In this document: one piece after another, positions 35,823 through 46,703 of the stretch | How positions within the stretch are numbered: the first letter of the stretch is position 1 | Layout: every line of letters starts with the position of its first letter | The notes under the pieces: generated by a model | Told to the model about the DNA's origin: nothing | The model's database searches: none | What the model saw: only the letters and a program-made list of their open reading frames with translations | Assembly (NCBI GenBank): GCA_016718655.1 | Contig: JADKCV010000009.1 | Location: forward strand, 1 to 64,000 | Direction: 5' to 3' | DNA length: 64,000 bases | DNA from: Flavobacteriales bacterium | GTDB lineage: Bacteria; Bacteroidota; Bacteroidia; Flavobacteriales_F; PHOS-HE28 | Program-made: the position numbers and the translations under genes

Positions 35823-36743
35823 TTACTTCAACGTGAAATTGGTCTTCGTGACCAGCGCCCCGGCTTCATAGACCTCCACGATGTATTGGCCTGTCCGCAT
35901 CTCGTTGGTGCCGGTCCAGAAGATGCATACATCCACAGGTTGGTTCTGGTAGTTCACGTCGCGACGGGCACTGAATTCCCCTTCCACTCCGTTGAACTTG
36001 AACCGGTTATTACCGTCCGTGGCGGGCAGCACGGTACCGTCCGGGCTGATCACACGCATATATAAGGTCTTGTCCCCAGCGTTGGTCACTCGGTTCTCAC
36101 CCAAGGTGAAACAGCACTTCACCATCTCGGCCTTATTGGCCCGGTCCGTGTCCACCTGCTTTCCATTGTTGCGCATGAAGAGCGCCCCAGCATTGATACT
36201 GGTGGTATGGAGCACACTCCCTTTGGCGATCTTGCCTTCCAGGTCCTGTTTCTGCGTGCTGAGCGCCTCCTTCTGTGCCTTTTCCTCTCCCAATTCCTGC
36301 TTGATGGTCAGGTTCTCCGCGGTCAGAAGCTGATTGGCTTGGTTCAAGGAATCGATGGTGGCCACATAACCCTTCATGATCTTGCGAAGGGTCTCTGCCT
36401 CCTTTTTCGCCTTGGATAGATCATAGGTACCCCGCTTCACCCGGTCCAGCAACTCCCCGATCTGGGCTTTCTGGGCCTCCATCTCCGTGGTCAGCTGCTC
36501 ATTCTCGGTCTTCAGCGTATCATAACTCGCCAACATGTTCTCCAGCAAATGGGTCACATTGTCCTTCTCACTGGAGATCGCCTCCACCTTCAGTTGGGTC
36601 TGTTCCACCTCCTTGCCACGTTGCATGAGCATCCATAGCATGACCACGTTACTGATCAACAGCAAGACCACCAACAACAATAGGCCGGTGTTGGAACGGT
36701 TCTTCTGTTCTCCTCCGGGGATAGGGCTGCTCGGTTGCTCCAT
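35823..36743 (-). CDS. Membrane-anchored coiled-coil protein
   Basis: 306 aa. One membrane helix (GLLLLVVLLLISNVVMLWML, residues ~20-40) follows a short cytoplasmic tail. Residues ~42-170 form a long coiled coil (EVEQTQLKVEAISSEKDNVT and so on). The C-terminal ~130 residues are a beta-rich domain (NRVTNAGDKTLYMRVISPDG, ... YQNQPVDVCIFWTGTNEMRT). I recognise the layout from hypothetical proteins of Flavobacteriales but no function. TAATTTAG on the minus strand at 36768-36775 is a weak promoter candidate. Confidence 0.8.
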   Translation of the reverse strand: MEQPSSPIPGGEQKNRSNTGLLLLVVLLLISNVVMLWMLMQRGKEVEQTQLKVEAISSEKDNVTHLLENMLASYDTLKTENEQLTTEMEAQKAQIGELLDRVKRGTYDLSKAKKEAETLRKIMKGYVATIDSLNQANQLLTAENLTIKQELGEEKAQKEALSTQKQDLEGKIAKGSVLHTTSINAGALFMRNNGKQVDTDRANKAEMVKCCFTLGENRVTNAGDKTLYMRVISPDGTVLPATDGNNRFKFNGVEGEFSARRDVNYQNQPVDVCIFWTGTNEMRTGQYIVEVYEAGALVTKTNFTLK

Positions 36744-36860
36744 GATACGGCGATACGGTTCGGTCGGCTAAATTACGCCCACTGAATAGGGCTCTGCACA
36801 AAGAACGCCGCGCTTATCAACAAAGTATTGAACCCGCGTAAGGTCAGCATCGGCACTTGG

Positions 36861-37535
36861 ATGAACGACTTTCTGGGGTTGTTCATACCCCGAAGGTGTT
36901 CGGCCTGTGATGATGCTTTGATGCATTTCGAGGAGGTCTTGTGTTTGAACTGCCTTTCGGACCTGCCACGCACCCGCTTCCATGCAGACCCGGCGAACAA
37001 AGTGGAGCAACTGTTCTGGGGAAAGGTGCAATTGACCGCAGCAAGTGCGTTCCTCCAGTTCTCCCGAACAGGAAAGGTCCAAGGCATGCTCCACAACTTG
37101 AAGTATCACCAGGACAAACAGGTGGGCCTCCTCTTGGGGCGATTGATGGCGGAGGAGCTTCGCGCATGTCCACGGTTCCAAGAGGTGGATACCTACCTAC
37201 CCGTTCCACTGCATCCACGCAAAGAGCGCAAACGTGGGTACAACCAGAGTAGAATACTTGTGGATGGCATGACCGAGGTGTGGCCCTTGCCGATCACCGG
37301 GAATGACCTCATGCGCGTCGTGCGCACGCCTTCCCAGACCAAACGGGGACGACTCGACCGCTGGATCAATGTGAAGGAAGCATTCCAACTGCCCGACCCG
37401 CAGGCCTTGGCGAACAAACATGTATTGCTCGTGGACGATGTGGTGACCACCGGCGCAACCATTGAAGGATGCGTCAAGGCCCTTGAACAAGTGCCCGGGA
37501 TCCGCATCAGTCTCTTCACTGCCGCTTGCGCTTGA
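36861..37535 (+). CDS. ComF family phosphoribosyltransferase-like protein
   Basis: 224 aa. MNDFLGLFIPRRCSACDDAL and VLCLNCLSDLPRTRF give the N-terminal CxxC/CxxC zinc site of ComF. VPLHPRKERKRGYNQSRIL and the PRPP loop HVLLVDDVVTTGATIEGC complete the fold. In competent bacteria ComF is needed for DNA uptake or processing; the enzymatic role is not defined. I prefer the ATG at 36861 to an upstream TTG at 36828. Followed 22 bp later by the methionine sulfoxide reductase gene, which has its own promoter box. Confidence 0.9.
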   Translation: MNDFLGLFIPRRCSACDDALMHFEEVLCLNCLSDLPRTRFHADPANKVEQLFWGKVQLTAASAFLQFSRTGKVQGMLHNLKYHQDKQVGLLLGRLMAEELRACPRFQEVDTYLPVPLHPRKERKRGYNQSRILVDGMTEVWPLPITGNDLMRVVRTPSQTKRGRLDRWINVKEAFQLPDPQALANKHVLLVDDVVTTGATIEGCVKALEQVPGIRISLFTAACA

Positions 37536-37540
37536 GCGGG

Positions 37541-37548
37541 TACCTTTG
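37541..37548 (+). promoter_or_regulatory. -7 box immediately before the fRMsr gene
   Basis: TACCTTTG, an exact TAnnTTTG match, ends only 8 nt before the ATG at 37557. The mRNA leader would be 0-5 nt long. Confidence 0.65.
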
Positions 37549-37556
37549 TCGCTCCC

Positions 37557-38042
37557 ATGTCCACAACGCTCGTCATCCCTCACACCGAGGACCGTCCTAC
37601 GCGTTACAAGGCCTTGATCCCCCAAGTGGCACATCTGATCGCGGATGGTTCGGATGTGATCGCTGCCATGGCCAATATCTGTGCTGCGCTCAAGACCACG
37701 TTCGATTGGCATTGGGTAGGCTTCTACCGTGTGGTAGATGATCATTTGTTGCTCGGACCATTCCAAGGCCCGGTGGCATGCACACGCATAGCCCATGGTC
37801 GGGGGGTATGTGGCACGGCATGGGCATCGGGCAAGGTGCAGGTCGTCCCGGATGTCGATCAGTACCCGGATCATATCGCCTGCAGTTCGTTGTCCCGTTC
37901 CGAACTGGTGATCCCGATCCACGACCGACAAGGTCGGGTGGTAGCGGTGCTCGACATCGATAGCATCCACCTCAACGACCTGGACAACGCCGACGCTGAA
38001 CACCTTGCGCTCCTGCTCAAGCCCTTGCAGTCACTGCTCTGA
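37557..38042 (+). CDS. msrC: Free methionine-(R)-sulfoxide reductase (GAF domain)
   Basis: 161 aa GAF-domain enzyme that reduces free methionine-R-sulfoxide. The three family cysteines are present: Cys75 (GPVACTRI), Cys85 (RGVCGTAWA) and Cys109 (HIACSSLSRSE). WHWVGFYRVVDDHLLLGPFQ is the usual lead-in. Full length for the family. The next gene's ATG starts 1 nt after its stop codon, so both are probably co-transcribed. The promoter box leaves almost no leader. Confidence 0.93.
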   Translation: MSTTLVIPHTEDRPTRYKALIPQVAHLIADGSDVIAAMANICAALKTTFDWHWVGFYRVVDDHLLLGPFQGPVACTRIAHGRGVCGTAWASGKVQVVPDVDQYPDHIACSSLSRSELVIPIHDRQGRVVAVLDIDSIHLNDLDNADAEHLALLLKPLQSLL

Positions 38043-38043
38043 G

Positions 38044-39639
38044 ATGGTGCGCCTTGGACGCTATCCGATGTTGGCATTCCTTCTCGTGGGTTGTGCCCAG
38101 GTCAGTGAACTAGGCGGTGGTCCAAAGGATACCGAAGCCCCACGTCTGGTGCGCTCGATCCCTGAACAGGGTGGTACCGACTTCGATGGGGCCCGGATCT
38201 TCCTTGAATTCGATGAACGGATCCAACTCGACCGGGTCCGGGACCGACTTCTGGTCTCACCTCCGCTCACGAAAGCACCTACTGTGCGTCCTGTCGGTCC
38301 CAGGGCGTTGGAGATCGAACTGAACGCTCCGTTGGCTGCCGATCGGACCTATACCTTCAGCATCGGCGAGGCCGTGAAGGACCTGACCGAAGGAAACCAG
38401 GCGCTGGGCCTTGACCTTGTTTTCGCGACCGGCCCATCGCTGGACAGCCTGATCATCGCGGGGACCGTTGAACAAGCCTTCAGCGGGAAAGCGGAGAAAG
38501 GAGCATTGGTGATGGCCTACGAGACAATCGACGACACTTCGTTCCAGCGAGGAAGGCCATTGTATGCGACACGAACGGATGCTGAGGGCAGATACCTGCT
38601 CCAGCATCTTCGACCCGGGAATTACACGGTGCATGCTCTGGTGGACCAGAACATGAACTACGCGTACGACCTCCCCAATGAATCCATCGCATTCCTATCC
38701 GGACCAGTGGAAGCCGCTACCGCCGATAGTAACTCGGTCGAACAACTCCTGAGGCTCTTCCTGGAGCCCTCCAAGGAGCAGCGCATCGTGGATCATCGCG
38801 TGGAGGCCGATGGGGCTCTACGTATCACGCTGGCCCAACCGGGGCTGGATGCCACGGTGCGGGATATCGCACGCGTCGGTGGCCGACTTACTTGGTCACC
38901 TGCTTGGAGTCCCGGGCGTGACACCTTGACCCTCTGGCCTTCGGACACCACTGCATTACGCGATGGCCGGTATGAGGTAAGCCTCGGAGGGACTCCTTAT
39001 GACACGATCTCCTATCGCCCTGCACTGCGGATGCCCTTTCATACCAAACTCGCTCTGTCGGTCGACGAACAGTTCGATGGTGCTCGTTATGGGCTAGTTG
39101 CTTCACGACCATTGAGAACCATCGACTTGGACCGGATCCGATTGATGGTGGACAGTTCAGCGATGCCGTTGCAAATGGAGCTGGATAGCTTGGATCCCCA
39201 ACGCGTCCTGTTGGACCTGGCATTGCCCCCCGGAAAAAAGGCCACGATCGACCTCTTGCCCAAAGCGGTCACCGACATCTATGGCGGGAACAACGACACC
39301 CTGCGCATCGAGGTTGAACGGCCAGACGATAAGGCCACAGGGACCCTGAGGGTGGAACTACTCGGCAGTGGAGCAACCGGGCAACTGGTAATTCAGCTGA
39401 TGAACACCTCCGGTGCCATTGTACGCTCCGAGGTGTTGACCGGTGACCATTCCGTGACCTGGGAAAGACTCACCCCGGGTATCCACGGGTTACGCTGTAT
39501 CGCGGATACCAATGGCAACGGGCGTTGGGATACGGGTGAATTGGCGTCCAAACGTCCTCCGGAGCGGGTGTGGAACAATGCCGAACCTGTGAACGTACGT
39601 GCCGGTTGGGACCTGAACGTGGACTGGGTATTGCCCTAG
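38044..39639 (+). CDS. Ig-like domain lipoprotein (SbsA/Big_5 type)
   Basis: 531 aa. Signal RYPMLAFLLVGCAQVSELGG with lipobox (LVGC). The next part, GGPKDTEAPRLVRSIPEQGG, begins the bacterial Ig-like (Big_5) domain found in a common Bacteroidota lipoprotein family; RTYTFSIGEAVKDLTEGNQA closes it. A carboxypeptidase-regulatory-like segment follows (DAEGRYLLQHLRPGNYTVHA), then beta-rich repeats, ending GIHGLRCIADTNGNGRWDTG. Surface or periplasmic; role unknown. Confidence 0.85.
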   Translation: MVRLGRYPMLAFLLVGCAQVSELGGGPKDTEAPRLVRSIPEQGGTDFDGARIFLEFDERIQLDRVRDRLLVSPPLTKAPTVRPVGPRALEIELNAPLAADRTYTFSIGEAVKDLTEGNQALGLDLVFATGPSLDSLIIAGTVEQAFSGKAEKGALVMAYETIDDTSFQRGRPLYATRTDAEGRYLLQHLRPGNYTVHALVDQNMNYAYDLPNESIAFLSGPVEAATADSNSVEQLLRLFLEPSKEQRIVDHRVEADGALRITLAQPGLDATVRDIARVGGRLTWSPAWSPGRDTLTLWPSDTTALRDGRYEVSLGGTPYDTISYRPALRMPFHTKLALSVDEQFDGARYGLVASRPLRTIDLDRIRLMVDSSAMPLQMELDSLDPQRVLLDLALPPGKKATIDLLPKAVTDIYGGNNDTLRIEVERPDDKATGTLRVELLGSGATGQLVIQLMNTSGAIVRSEVLTGDHSVTWERLTPGIHGLRCIADTNGNGRWDTGELASKRPPERVWNNAEPVNVRAGWDLNVDWVLP

Positions 39640-39742
39640 AACCGCCCGGTCGATCCGAATGGACGGATCATCGAACGGAACCCTGCATTCAGGGTCTGCG
39701 TAGAACGGCGGCAAACCCTTCCACTAGCGAGGGTGCTTCCGG

Positions 39743-42700
39743 ATGGACCCCAAAGGCAAGAACTGTCGGCCAGCGTACGCTCAGCAACTATCCGCCATGC
39801 TCATGGCCATGATGGTAGCGACCATGAGCATGGCCCAACCCACAGGATTACCCACACGGGGAAAGCGATTCTGGACAGGGTACATGCAGAACGGCTTTGG
39901 AGCTCAAGGTCTCAAGGTTCATATCCTGAGCACGGTACCCACCACCGGTACGGTGAGCATTCCCGGTAACGGCTGGAGCACGTCGTTCAGCGTAGGTGCC
40001 AACGTGGTCTCGGTATTGGATATTCCTGTGGCCGCGGAGCATTTCGGTTCGGGTATCGTAGAGCAGAAAGGGGTACTGATCACCAGCCAGGATAGCATCG
40101 ACGTACATGTAGGGAGTTTCCAGAACTGGACCCAGGACCTTACGCAGGTCCTACCGGAGACCTCTTTGGGCACCGTGTATCGCGTGGATGCGTATTCGGG
40201 TGTTCCTAACTTCAACAACCTTCAACACAGTGAGTTCCTGATCGTAGCCACCGAAGATGGCACCCAGGTCAGGATCACGCCTTCCGTCGCTACGGGTGAT
40301 GGGCGTCCTGCGAACGTTCCCTACACGGTGGACCTCGACCAAGGCGAGAGTTATCAGGTACAGGCCCTTTCCGATGCTGCCGACCTGACCGGTACGTTGA
40401 TCGAGGCCACAGAGGCTAGCGGTAGCTGCCGTCCTTTTGCAGTACTAGGAGGCTCCACCTGTGCTTCCGTGCCTGCGGGATGCTCAGCCTGTGACGCCAT
40501 ATTCGACCAGATGCTACCCATATCCGCCTGGGGTGAGCGTTACTACACGGTGCCGATCAATGGGGTGAACACAGCGACCTTCAGGGTCCTTGCCCATACA
40601 AACAACACTTCCGTTACCATCGGCAGTGCCCCTGCGGTAGTGCTGCAGGCCGGCCAAACGCATGAGGTGAATGGCAGCAACGCGGCAGTATGTATCAATG
40701 CATCGCAACCGGTGAGCGTGGTGCAACTGATGGAAGGGTACGCATGTGCGGCGGTCGGCGATCCATCCATGCTCGTACTTTCTCCGGCCGACCGGATCTC
40801 CTACCAAGCTTCCTTCCATTCCGTCAATTCACCACAGGTCAACCAACACAGCGTCTCGTTGGTAGTGCCCACTGCGGCTATCGGACAGCTCACACTCGAC
40901 GGACTTCCGGTCAACAACGCACTCTTCCAGCCCTATCCGGCTTGTCCGGAGCGCTCCTTTGCTCGTGTGCCGGTGGGTTCAGGCGTACATCGCTTGGCAT
41001 CGCCTGCGGGCTTCCAGGCCTATATGTTCGGAATTGGATGGGGTGAGAGCTATGCAAGTTCCGTGAACGGTATCGGTCAGGTCCAGGTCCAAGAGGATTC
41101 CCTGGTCTGTGGAGGAGGCACCATCACCCTTCAAGCTCCTTTCCCGCTCAACAACGCGGAATGGACCACCGCGACCGATCCCGACAACCCGTTCGCGTCC
41201 GGTCCTGCGATAACGATAACACCGAACGGGAGCGAATCCTATACCGTTACGGGCACCCTCGCTGTAAGTGGTTGTCCGCGGTCATTCACCTTCCATGTCG
41301 GCGTACCACTCACCATTCCGACGCTGCTGACCGCCAATGGCCAACCCGCGATCAATGTCTGTCAGTATGAGCCTCTTCAATTGGCTTTGGTGCCTCCGCC
41401 TGATACGGCCTGGTTCGATATCGACTGGAGTCCTTCGAACCTCTTGAACCATCCCAATATTGCCGAGCCTTTGGCAAGTCCACAAGCCGATACGTGGTTC
41501 AAAGTGTCCGTTTCCAGCCCTTCGGGTTGCGGTGACATGGTGGATAGCATCCTGGTGAACGTTACGCCGGCCCAGATCCTGGACATGTCGGTCTTCAGTG
41601 AACCGACCACAGTATGCGCCGGTGCGACGGTGCAGTTGGCGAGTAGCGCATTGCGTGTGGTGGCAATGGACAACTTCGACGGTAATGCCAGTACGATGTG
41701 GACCGCCATCCAAGGGGGATCCCCATCCAATGCTTGCGGAGCTCTAAGTGGGATGGCCTTGCGCTTCGGCGGGAACGGTACACGATCCGCCCAAACGATC
41801 GGCCTGAACACCACCAACGGAGGTGAGATCCGGTTCAGATTGAAGATCGCGCAAGGATTGGCTCCTTGTGAGGCAGCAGATAGCGGGGAAGACGTGGTCT
41901 TGGAGTATTCGATGAACAATGGGCTCAATTGGAACAACCTGCACACCTATGGTGCTTTCGATCATTCGGAACTGGCCGCGATCGAACAGGTCATCCCGGC
42001 CCCTGCTCAAGGCCCGAACACCATGTTCCGGATCCGGCAGCTAGCCAATTCAGGCACGGAACAGGATATCTGGCTCATTGACGAATTCTTCATTGGTAGG
42101 TATGACGATTCCTGGTTGGACTATACGTGGAGCGGATCGAACGTATCCACCCCTGACGCCCCGCAATCGTCAGCAACTCCCACCACCAGTGGTTGGTATG
42201 TGCTGAACGGCGTTGACCCCACGGCAGGCTGCACCTATACGGACTCTGTCCAGGTCACGGTGGAACCCGTGTTCACCATTGCCCTTGGCAATGACACCAC
42301 GCTTTGCGACCCGGGCGATCTGGTCCTTACCAGTACACCTTCCTACCAAGGGGCGATCACCTATGTATGGACACCGGACGATGGCACGCTCAGCGCCACG
42401 AACACGCCCTCACCCTTGGCCACGCCCACGGCGACCACCACGTATACTGTACATGCGACAACAGCCAGCGGATGTACCGATAGCGCTGATATCACCATCA
42501 CGATGGGCACCCTTGAAGGACTGACGATCCAGTCGAGCAGCACCTCCATCTGTCAGGGACAGTCCGTGGAGTTGAACGCTATGCCTGTGGGCGGATCAGG
42601 GCTCAGCTATGCCTGGACCGGGGCAGGGCTGAACAACACGACGACCGCAGGTCCAATAGCAACCCCGACCGTGACCACCACCTACACATGCACCGTGTCG

Positions 42701-44745
42701 GAAGCTGCCAGTGGGTGCACCCGGTCGGCCAGCATCACCATTCAAGTCACCACAGGGTACACCGTGAGTGTCGGTCCGGACCTGGACCTGTGTACTGTTC
42801 TGGGAGAAGAGTTGTTCGCCACGCACAACATACCCAACCCGACGTACACTTGGGTACCTGCCGCCAACTTGAACGCCGCGAACATCCAAGGACCCGAGAT
42901 CCTGATCGACGCCAGTGCCACGTTCGTTGTCACCGTATCCGATGCGAATGGCTGCTCAGCGACCGATACGGTGGTGGTGGCCCGCGCCTTGGAAGGTGTG
43001 CCAAGTGAAGTGACCGTGATGAGTTGCGCGGACAGCGCACCAGTACTCGCCGCACCCCTCACCGATGTAGCCTACGAATGGAGCACCGGCGCGAACACCG
43101 CAACCATCACTGTGCAGGCCTCTGGGTCCTACACGGTGACCATGACCGATGTCGACGGATGCGAGGCCCACACCACCTTCCAGGTCGCACTTGACCCTTT
43201 GCCCATCGTTGACCTGGGACCCGACCTTTCGCTTTGCGGCGTCACATCGCATCCGTTGAGCACTGGCAACCCTGAGGCCACGACCACTTGGAGCCACGGC
43301 CCCACATCGGCTGATATCACGATCCCGCTTCAGGCACCTATGCGGTGACGGTCACTGATGCGAATGGTTGTACCGCTTCCGATAGCATCTCGATCGCACT
43401 CCATGCCGATCCGATCGATGTATTACAGGATGTGACCGCTTGTAGTACTACCTCGATTTCGCTCGATGCCGGCAACCCGGGAGCTTCCTTCCTGTGGAAT
43501 ACCGGAAGCACGGAACAGGTTCTGGACCCGAACACCAGTGGGACCTATAGCGTGACCATCACCACCCCTGAGCAATGCAGCGCCACGTTCGATGCGGAGG
43601 TGTTGTTGACCGAACCACCCATCGTTGACCTGGGCCCCGATACCAGTATCTGTGAAGGTGAACAGATCACCTTGACCGTAGGAGCGCAAGCCGGGAACAT
43701 AGCGTGGTCCAACGGGTCGACACTTCCAGCTATCGAAGTGGACCAGTCAGGAACCTTCACGGTAACGATCACCAACGGAACATGTATCGCTAGTGATGCG
43801 ATCCAAGTGAGCCTCTTGGACCTGCCCGCGGATTTGCTCCAGGACATCACCCAGTGCATCGACCAACCCACCATTCTCAACGCGGGTGGACCCGAAGCCA
43901 CCTATCTCTGGAACACCGGGGCCACCACGCCCGGTATCACCGCTACCAACAGCGGCAATTATTCCGTGCAGGTCATCGGAGAGAATGGATGTCCCGCGAC
44001 CTTCAACGCCAATGTGCAACTCATCCAGCCACCAACGGTCGACCTTGGCGCCGATACGGTCCTCTGCGAGGGGCAATTGCTCCGTCTCGACGCCGGTAAC
44101 CCAGGAGCCTCCTTTCTTTGGAACAATGGGGCCACTACACGCCGCATGACTGTGAGCGGGACCGGCACCTACTCAGTGACCGTGAACAATGGATGCGTGC
44201 GCTCCGACGACTTGTCGGTACGATTCGACCCATCGCCAGCCAGCATGGCAGTGAAGGAGTTCCACACCTGCCTGGACGATGAGCCGAAGTACGTGGTCCT
44301 GGATGCCGGCAACTCCGGTGCTTCCTTCGATTGGTCGACGGGGGAGTCCTCCCAGGTGATCATGGCTGGAGCCTATGGCATCTATTATGTGCAGATCACC
44401 AACCAATTCAACTGCTCGGTCAGGGATTCCGCCCAGGTCTTCGAATTCTGTCCAGCGACCATCTTCGTCCCGAACACCTTCACTCCCAACGGGGACGGCT
44501 TGAACGATGTGTTCATACCCGTTGGCAAGAACATCGCCGAGCTCCAGTTGCGCGTCTTCGATCGCTGGGGTGGACTGTTGTTCGAAACAACGGACCTGAC
44601 GATGGGGTGGGACGGCACTTATGCTGGCGAGCTGGTGAAGAACGACATGTACGTTTGGCGGATGACCTACAAGTTCTTCACCGATGAGGTTGGTTCTGTG
44701 GGTTTCGAGCAGAACCAGATGGGAGCGATCCAGGTGCTCTATTGA
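39743..44745 (+). CDS. Giant secreted protein, IgGFc-binding N-terminus and CHU-type (T9SS type B) C-terminus, frameshifted
   Basis: About 1667 aa if one base is restored. Signal region LMAMMVATMSMAQ. Residues ~30-440 fit the IgGFc-binding domain (VGSFQNWTQDLTQV, DGTQVRITPSVATG, FQAYMFGIGWGESYASSVNG). Around residues 640-790 is a jelly-roll or reelin-like domain (GGEIRFRLKIAQG, IWLIDEFFIGRYDD). Then a chain of PKD/SprB-like repeats (LGxDxSLCxG, WSTGANTATITV). The end FVPNTFTPNGDGLNDVFIPV is the gliding-associated CHU_C domain. The frame breaks at 43324-43330: TIP followed by LQAPMR-stop becomes TIPASGTYAVTVTD if one G is added. Surface adhesin-like; substrate unknown. Confidence 0.85.
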
Positions 44746-45521
44746 GCCTTGATCTCGAAATCGTCAGCATCCAACCCTACCGGGAACTTCTCCCTGAAGT
44801 CTGCCAAAGCGGTCGCATCCAACACAACGGTCGTGCACCCTTCCGCTCCGGGGGATACACTCCCGATCACCGCTCCACGCGGGTCGATCATCACGGAATC
44901 ACCGGTGTAGTGGTTGCCCTTACCGTCCATTCCCACTCGGTTCACGCCCGCTACATAGCACTGGTTCTCGATGGCCCGGGCGATCAGTAGCTGGCTCCAC
45001 GGATACCGGCGTGCTTCAGGCCAGTTGGCCACATAGAGGATGGCATCGTAATCACCGCGATTGCGCGCGAACACCGGGAAACGAAGGTCGAAGCAGATCT
45101 GTAACAGGAGGCGCCAACCACGCCACGCCACGACCAAACGCTTGGTCCCGGCTGAATAGTGATCGTTCTCACCGGCGAAGCGGAACAAATGACGTTTGTC
45201 GTAATGAATGATCCCACCATCGGGCTTCACGAACAGCCCACGGTTGTAAAACGCACCGTTCTCCTTGATGATCACACTTCCGTAGATCGCTGCATCGATC
45301 TTCTTCGCTTGATCGATCATCCACTGCACCGTTGCCCCGTTCATGTCCTCCGCCAGCTCGATGCTCCGCATGTTGAAGCCCGTGGTGAACATCTCCGGCA
45401 GGATGATAAGGTCCGTGGCACCCTTCAGCGGAAGAAGCACCTGCGCGAACATGCCCCGGTTCGCCACCGCATCCTCCCAATGGAGCATGCGCTGTACCAG
45501 CGTCACCCTCAGATCTTGCAT
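44739..45521 (-). CDS. Nitrilase-superfamily amidase (omega-amidase/YafV-like)
   Basis: 260 aa carbon-nitrogen hydrolase. The catalytic triad is visible: Glu in LIILPEMFTTGFN, Lys in IIHYDKRHLFRFAGE, Cys in LLLQICFDLRFPVFARN. This layout matches YafV/Nit2-type omega-amidases, which hydrolyse 2-oxoglutaramate or 2-oxosuccinamate made by transaminases. The gene overlaps the 3' end of an aminotransferase by 13 bp, the pairing known from the methionine salvage/transamination route, which supports the assignment. Converges with the CHU-type gene, overlapping it by 7 bp. Confidence 0.92.
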   Translation of the reverse strand: MQDLRVTLVQRMLHWEDAVANRGMFAQVLLPLKGATDLIILPEMFTTGFNMRSIELAEDMNGATVQWMIDQAKKIDAAIYGSVIIKENGAFYNRGLFVKPDGGIIHYDKRHLFRFAGENDHYSAGTKRLVVAWRGWRLLLQICFDLRFPVFARNRGDYDAILYVANWPEARRYPWSQLLIARAIENQCYVAGVNRVGMDGKGNHYTGDSVMIDPRGAVIGSVSPGAEGCTTVVLDATALADFREKFPVGLDADDFEIKAQ

Positions 45522-46652
45522 AGTTTTTCGATGGCTGCGTCCAAGGTAGCGTCCTGCTTGGCAAAACAGAAGCGGAGCAGGTGCTGGTCCGCAGGGGGGG
45601 CTTTGTAGAACGGCGACAAGGGTATGGCCGCCACTCCGAACTCCCGCGCCACCCGCTCGGCAAAGGCACGGTCCGCTTCGTTGCTGATGGCGCTGTAGTC
45701 CGCCACCTGAAAGTAGGACCCTTCGCAGGGCAACAAGGTGAAGCGCGAACCCTTCATGCCGGACGCGAAACGGTCCCGCTTGGTCTGGTAGAAGGAGGGC
45801 ACGTTCTCGTAGTTCGCAGGGTCCTTCATGTACGTGGCCAGCGCATGCTGCATCGGCGTGTTCGCGCTGAAGACATTGAACTGGTGCACCTTTCGGAACT
45901 CCGCCATCAATGCTTTGGGCGCGAGCGCATAGCCCATCTTCCAACCGGTGGTGTGGAAGACCTTTCCGAAACTGAATATCACGAAGGCGCGATCGCGCAG
46001 GTCCGGGTAGTTGATCACCGAGGCATGGGGCTCACCATCGAAGACGAGATGCTCGTACACCTCGTCGCTCAAGAGGAGGATGTCCGTCCCCCGCAACATG
46101 TCCGCGATGTGCTTCATGTCCGCATCACGCAGGATGGTCCCAGCCGGATTGTGCGGCGTATTGATCATGAGCATGCGCGTCCGTGGCGTGATGGCCTGCC
46201 TTACCGCATCAGCATCGAACTGCATGTCACTGCCCAAACGCACATGCACCGGCCTTCCACCGAAGAGCTCCACCGTGGGCGAATAGCAGTCGTATGCGGG
46301 ATCCACGATGATCACTTCATCGCCCGGATTCACCACCGCTCCGATCGCCGTGAAGATGGCCTGAGTACCTCCGGCGGTCACGGTGACCTCCGTTTCAGGA
46401 TCATAGCTGAACCCGTAGAGCCGCTTCACTTTGGACACGATCACCTCGCGCAATACGGGAAGGCCCGGCATCGGCGCGTACTGGTTGTGGCCCGCGCGCA
46501 TCGCCTGTTCCACCAGGTCGATAAGCTTGCCATCGATGGGGAAATCCGGGAAAGCCCTGGCTGAGGTTGATGGCACCGCACTCCTGCGCCAGCTTGCTCA
46601 TCACCGTGAAGATGGTGGTGCCGACGTGGGGGAGTTTGCTATTTTGATGCAT
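45509..46652 (-). CDS. ybdL: Methionine aminotransferase (YbdL-like), frameshifted
   Basis: PLP-dependent class I/II aminotransferase, ~380 aa when repaired. It begins MHQNSKLPHVGTTIFTVMSK and ECGAINLSQGFP, then shifts frame at 46545-46550. One extra G in the run TCCGGG (plus strand) turns PDFPIDGKLIDL into PGFPHRW. After the shift all motifs are present: GHNQYAPMPGLPVLREVI, PHNPAG, LSDEVYEHLVFDG, and FSFGKVFHTTGWKMGY with the PLP lysine. Coupled to the omega-amidase gene. TAGTTTCG, a promoter-like box, ends 6 nt upstream of the ATG. Single-base error is the likeliest cause of the shift. Confidence 0.9.
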
Positions 46653-46658
46653 TCGGAG

Positions 46659-46666
46659 CGAAACTA
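46659..46666 (-). promoter_or_regulatory. -7-like box next to the aminotransferase start
   Basis: TAGTTTCG on the minus strand (TAnnTTyG) lies 6 nt before the ATG at 46652, another near-leaderless arrangement. Confidence 0.4.
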
Positions 46667-46703
46667 GGCTAGTGTGTGAAGATGGTCGAACTTAGCAGTA
46701 CTC

